A stretch of 64,000 nt of DNA from Bacteroidota bacterium (GTDB taxonomy: Bacteria > Bacteroidota > Bacteroidia > Chitinophagales > Saprospiraceae): assembly GCA_030147525.1 (NCBI GenBank), contig JASBVF010000026.1, positions 1 through 64,000 on the forward strand, read 5' to 3'. The position numbers and the translations under genes are program-made. The notes under the pieces are model-generated. The model was not told the origin of the DNA. It did no database searches and worked only from the letters and a program-made list of their open reading frames with translations. Of this stretch, positions 61,162-64,000 are shown piece after piece. Numbering within the stretch: the stretch's first letter is position 1; the number at the start of each line of letters is the position of its first letter.

Positions 61162-62652
61162 ATGAAACGCAGAAAATTCATTCAATTAACAGGAGGCATC
61201 ACGCTGCTCGGCGGTGCTGTGCCCACCATGTTTTCCGCCTGCAAGAAAGGGCATATGGGCGACATGACGGACGTTGCGCATGAAGTCTTCGAAGGCGCTT
61301 TCAACGTCGCCTTGCCGGTTCCGCCCGTCGTCTCCGCCACGGGTGCTACCCTTACGGCGCAGAAGACGACCGCCGCCGTTTTCAAAGGAAAAAAATCCGA
61401 TGTACTGGGCTACCAGCAGGGTGGCATACTCGGTCCCACGCTGCGCCTGAACGCTGGCGAGCAGGCGAGTGTCACTTTTAAAAACAACCTCGACCAGCCC
61501 TCCAACGTCCACTGGCACGGGCTGCTGACGCCGGCGAACATGGATGGTCATCCCACCGATGTTGTGCAACCCGGCGGCTCGCTGAACTACTCGTTTCCTG
61601 TCAACCAGCGGGCGGGCACCTACTGGTACCATCCGCACCCTGATTTTAAAACTGCCGAACACACGTACCTCGGGCTGGCTGGTTTTTTCATCGTCGATGA
61701 TGCGGAAGAACAGGCGCTCGGGCTGCCTTCCGGCGCTTACGACCTGCCGCTCGTCATCCAGGACAAGCACAAGGATTCAAACAACAATTTCCACTACCAC
61801 CCAACGATGAGCGACCTGATGAACGGCATGACCGGCGGCAGCGTCCTCGTCAACGGCGTGCATTCGCCTTTCGCTGAGGTGGAATCCCGCACCTATCGCC
61901 TGCGCCTGCTCAATGGCTCGAACGGGCGCATTTACAACCTCGCCCTCAGCAACGGCGCCCCGTTCACCATCATCGGCACGGACGGCGGTTTGCTGGCAGC
62001 GCCCGAAACGGTGACGACCATCCTACTCGCTCCCGGCGAGCGGGCGGATGTGCTGGTCAGCTTCGCAAACATGGCATCCGGGGCAGAGGTTTTTCTGAAA
62101 AGCGAAACTTTCGGAGGCAGTGAGTTTCAGGGCAAACAGGCATTTAACATCCTGAAGTTCAGGGTGAAAGACGGGCAAGCAGACAACTTTAACGTACCTG
62201 CCGTGCTGTCTTCGTTCAGTCCTGTCCCTGGAAGTCAGGCGACCAAAACCCGCAGTTTTGACATCAGCAACGACGGAGGCCATGGCGGTCACGGAGGCCA
62301 TGGCGGCGGCATGGCTGTTCACACCATCAACGGCAAAAGCTACGACCACACCCGCATCGACGAGACCGTCAACGCCGGTGCGACCGAAATCTGGACCTTT
62401 GACAACACCCACGGCATTGACCCGCATCCCATGCACCTGCACAGCGCTTTCTTCCAGGTGCTCGACCGCACAGGCGGGCGGGGACAGGTTTTTTCCCACG
62501 AAAAAGGCTGGAAAGACACGGTGTTGGTCATGCCCGGCGAGAAGGTGCGGGTCATCGCTGTTTTTGCTGAAAACAAAGGCGTTTTCGTCTTCCACTGCCA
62601 TAACCTCGAGCATGAGGACACGGGGATGATGTTGCAGATGGAGGTGGTGTGA
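61162..62652 (+). CDS. Periplasmic multicopper oxidase (CueO/CopA-like)
   Basis: 496 residues. The N-terminus combines a Tat motif (RRKFIQL) and a lipobox-like FSAC, so Tat export, possibly as a lipoprotein, is expected. All copper-binding motifs are present: HWHG (His117, His119), HPHPD (His157, His159), HPMHLHS (His422, His425, His427) and HCHNLEHEDTGMM (His478, Cys479, His480, His484, axial Met489). A GHGGHGGHGGG tract near residue 372 could serve as an extra metal-binding loop, as Met-rich loops do in CueO. It should oxidise Cu(I) to less toxic Cu(II). Confidence 0.94.
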   Translation: MKRRKFIQLTGGITLLGGAVPTMFSACKKGHMGDMTDVAHEVFEGAFNVALPVPPVVSATGATLTAQKTTAAVFKGKKSDVLGYQQGGILGPTLRLNAGEQASVTFKNNLDQPSNVHWHGLLTPANMDGHPTDVVQPGGSLNYSFPVNQRAGTYWYHPHPDFKTAEHTYLGLAGFFIVDDAEEQALGLPSGAYDLPLVIQDKHKDSNNNFHYHPTMSDLMNGMTGGSVLVNGVHSPFAEVESRTYRLRLLNGSNGRIYNLALSNGAPFTIIGTDGGLLAAPETVTTILLAPGERADVLVSFANMASGAEVFLKSETFGGSEFQGKQAFNILKFRVKDGQADNFNVPAVLSSFSPVPGSQATKTRSFDISNDGGHGGHGGHGGGMAVHTINGKSYDHTRIDETVNAGATEIWTFDNTHGIDPHPMHLHSAFFQVLDRTGGRGQVFSHEKGWKDTVLVMPGEKVRVIAVFAENKGVFVFHCHNLEHEDTGMMLQMEVV

Positions 62653-62848
62653 GTTGTTTGAAAATTGTTTGAGTTGTTCACTTGCCAAGGCGCCCGGCAC
62701 TTTTGTCATTGCCTTCGGCAAACTGCGACGTCATGAGGGCTGCCGTATGTGTTATCCCTCGTGACGTTAGCGGTTTCTCTTTGAGGATGACAAACAGACA
62801 TCTGAAATTGAAAAGTAATTCTTCAAAAATTTTAAATTTCATTTTAAC
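62653..62848. other. Intergenic between oxidase and HMA gene
   Basis: About 195 bp. Just after the oxidase stop, TTGTTTGAAAATTGTTTGAG may be a weak single array arm. No terminator or strong promoter box recognised. Confidence 0.3.
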
Positions 62849-63505
62849 ATGAAAAGCATCAATCTGATTATCACTGTTTTATTCCTCGCCTTCCAGTTAC
62901 AGGCGCAGGACAAGGGCACTGCTACCGAAAGTTTCACCGTGTACGGCAACTGCGGTATGTGCAAATCCAAAATTGAAAAAGCAGCCACCGGCGTGAAGGG
63001 TGTCAAGTCCGCCACCTGGGACGAGGAAACGCACCAGTTGAGCGTGACTTGGAATGCTGCTAAAACCTCGGCGAACGACATTAAGCAAGCCGTCGCCGAT
63101 GCAGGCTACGACTCCGATACCCACCGTGCGAAGGACGAAGTTTACAACAATCTGCACCATTGCTGCAAGTACGACCGGCCCGCTGCCAAAGCGTCGAAAG
63201 TATCGAAAGTGTCGAAAATGACTGTGAAAGCTTCCGATACTGCCACCTTCAAAGTGTACGGCAACTGTGGGATGTGCAAGCGCCGCATCGAGGGCGCAGT
63301 AAAAGACGGAACCTCGGTCAGCGACGCCTCCTGGGATTCCGAAACTGGAAACGTGACCATCAAGTACGACCCGGCAAAGATTACGGAGGAACAACTCATG
63401 CAAAAAATAGCTGACGCCGGACACGACACGGACAAGTTCAAAGCAAAGGACGAGACTTACGACGGGCTGCCCGGCTGCTGCCAGTACGAGCGGGTGAAGC
63501 AGTAG
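62849..63505 (+). CDS. Secreted double heavy-metal-associated (HMA) domain protein
   Basis: 218 residues with a signal peptide (to about residue 20). Two HMA domains, each with GNCGMC (Cys35/Cys38 and Cys140/Cys143), each followed by a D-G-Y/HDTD...KDE and a CC pair (HHCC, GCC). The ratio of two equal halves separated by a KVSKVSKMT linker indicates an internal duplication. Likely a periplasmic copper chaperone or sink acting with the oxidase and pump. Confidence 0.88.
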   Translation: MKSINLIITVLFLAFQLQAQDKGTATESFTVYGNCGMCKSKIEKAATGVKGVKSATWDEETHQLSVTWNAAKTSANDIKQAVADAGYDSDTHRAKDEVYNNLHHCCKYDRPAAKASKVSKVSKMTVKASDTATFKVYGNCGMCKRRIEGAVKDGTSVSDASWDSETGNVTIKYDPAKITEEQLMQKIADAGHDTDKFKAKDETYDGLPGCCQYERVKQ

Positions 63506-63511
63506 GTATGT

Positions 63512-63544
63512 ACCGGTACGATTGCTCCGAGCAATCGTACCGGT
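63512..63544 (+). terminator. Perfect 15-bp-arm hairpin after the HMA gene
   Basis: ACCGGTACGATTGCT, loop CCG, then AGCAATCGTACCGGT. It starts 6 bp past the stop codon. There is no T-run, so transcript end protection or factor-dependent termination are options. Confidence 0.5.
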
Positions 63545-63565
63545 CCTAACACAAAAAATTGAACC

Positions 63566-64000
63566 ATGAAATACTTATTAATTTCAGTACTCTTAACGGG
63601 GTTGTTTTTCAGCTGTAAGAATGATGCTCCGTCGCAAAAGAAGCCATCCAGCCCACACGCTACGGCGATGACCATGGTTGGAGACGCACATATCCATATT
63701 GATTATTCTTCGCCAAGCGTAAGAGGACGGGTCATTTTCGGGGAACTGATACCTTACGGAAAACTTTGGAGGGCCGGGGCCAATAATGCTACCTGGTTGG
63801 AATCCAACAAGGATTTGATGATAGGCGGGCAAACGCTGTCTGCCGGAAAATATGCCCTGTTTGCTATTCCTGACAAGGACAAATGGACCATTAAAATCAA
63901 CAAAAACTGGGACCAGCACGGCACGGATGATTACAAGGAATCCGAAGATGTTTTAACGCTGGAGGTACAACCTGTCCGGCTGGAAGAAATTCAGGAACAG
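63566..64000 (+). CDS. DUF2911 family lipoprotein (cut by the window end)
   Basis: 145 codons visible, no stop before 64000. A lipobox (LFFSC, Cys17) starts a mature chain with the DUF2911 pattern: IDYSSPSVRGRVIFGELIPY, GKLWRAGANNATWLE, LSAGKYALFAIPDKDKWTIK. These periplasmic proteins have no known function. The gene follows the HMA gene in the same direction; a regulatory or structural link to the metal island is not shown. Confidence 0.85.
   Translation, partial: MKYLLISVLLTGLFFSCKNDAPSQKKPSSPHATAMTMVGDAHIHIDYSSPSVRGRVIFGELIPYGKLWRAGANNATWLESNKDLMIGGQTLSAGKYALFAIPDKDKWTIKINKNWDQHGTDDYKESEDVLTLEVQPVRLEEIQEQ

Overview
The window looks like a chromosomal segment of a Bacteroidota bacterium, most likely near the Saprospiria (Lewinella/Haliscomenobacter-like). 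The placement is inferred from type IX secretion (T9SS) type A and type B C-terminal sorting domains, a PorP/SprF protein next to an OmpA/PorE-like lipid-envelope protein, Y_Y_Y-propeller regulators, HYC_CC_PP and DUF6934 family proteins, TAnnTTTG-type promoter elements and a general lack of Shine-Dalgarno sequences. I saw no rRNA, tRNA, transposase, integrase or CRISPR array. Gene order is mostly ordinary chromosome with short operons on both strands.

Layout. 0.4-4.9 kb: a membrane-spanning propeller/HTH regulator and two envelope proteins of unknown role. 5-11.5 kb: a giant alpha-2-macroglobulin lipoprotein and a PIN toxin/antitoxin-like pair. 11.8-20.2 kb: housekeeping and stress genes (LON-domain protein, LysM protein, kdsB, Nudix, subtilase, persulfide-dioxygenase-like/rhodanese protein, glycerate kinase). 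20.3-30.6 kb: a short trehalase-like stub, a T9SS type A cargo, cmk, and a three-gene minus-strand T9SS cluster (type B cargo, PorP/SprF, OmpA/PorE-like). 31-43.9 kb: purM, a gluconolactonase-like lipoprotein, sugar use (SLC45-like MFS plus GH13 amylase; sugar porter plus PfkB kinase), two MBL-fold hydrolases and a gamma-glutamyltransferase. 44.1-44.4 kb: a 21-bp tandem array. 44.8-51 kb: two unknown proteins, a nested REP-like palindrome and a 1,440-residue T9SS cargo. 51.2-54.5 kb: lysS, a four-helix-bundle (S23/IVP-like) gene and ddl. 54.5-64 kb: a copper/heavy-metal island (HYC_CC_PP protein, CusA-type RND pump, TolC-type channel, multicopper oxidase, double-HMA protein) interrupted by a DUF6934 pair on the opposite strand, then a DUF2911 lipoprotein cut by the window edge.

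The most unusual signal is not a gene. Many spacers between genes are filled by snap-back arrays: a G-rich, C-poor tandem array of a 7-13 bp unit beginning at or inside the upstream stop codon, a short loop, then the reverse-complement C-rich array running up to the next start codon. The repeat unit differs from spacer to spacer but belongs to a few themes (GTAGGC, GAATTGGTGAATTA, AGGATTGA, GTTGAAAAGTTTAAAA, GTGTTTGT and others). At least nine spacers carry both arms and several more carry one. In the lysS-ddl spacer the loop holds the whole S23/IVP-like gene, the same topology as intervening sequences in 23S rRNA. In places the arrays are translated as protein ends (Ddl N-terminus, CusA and KdsB C-termini). 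I know of no named family with this description; novelty is an inference that a genome-wide count and a literature search would have to confirm.
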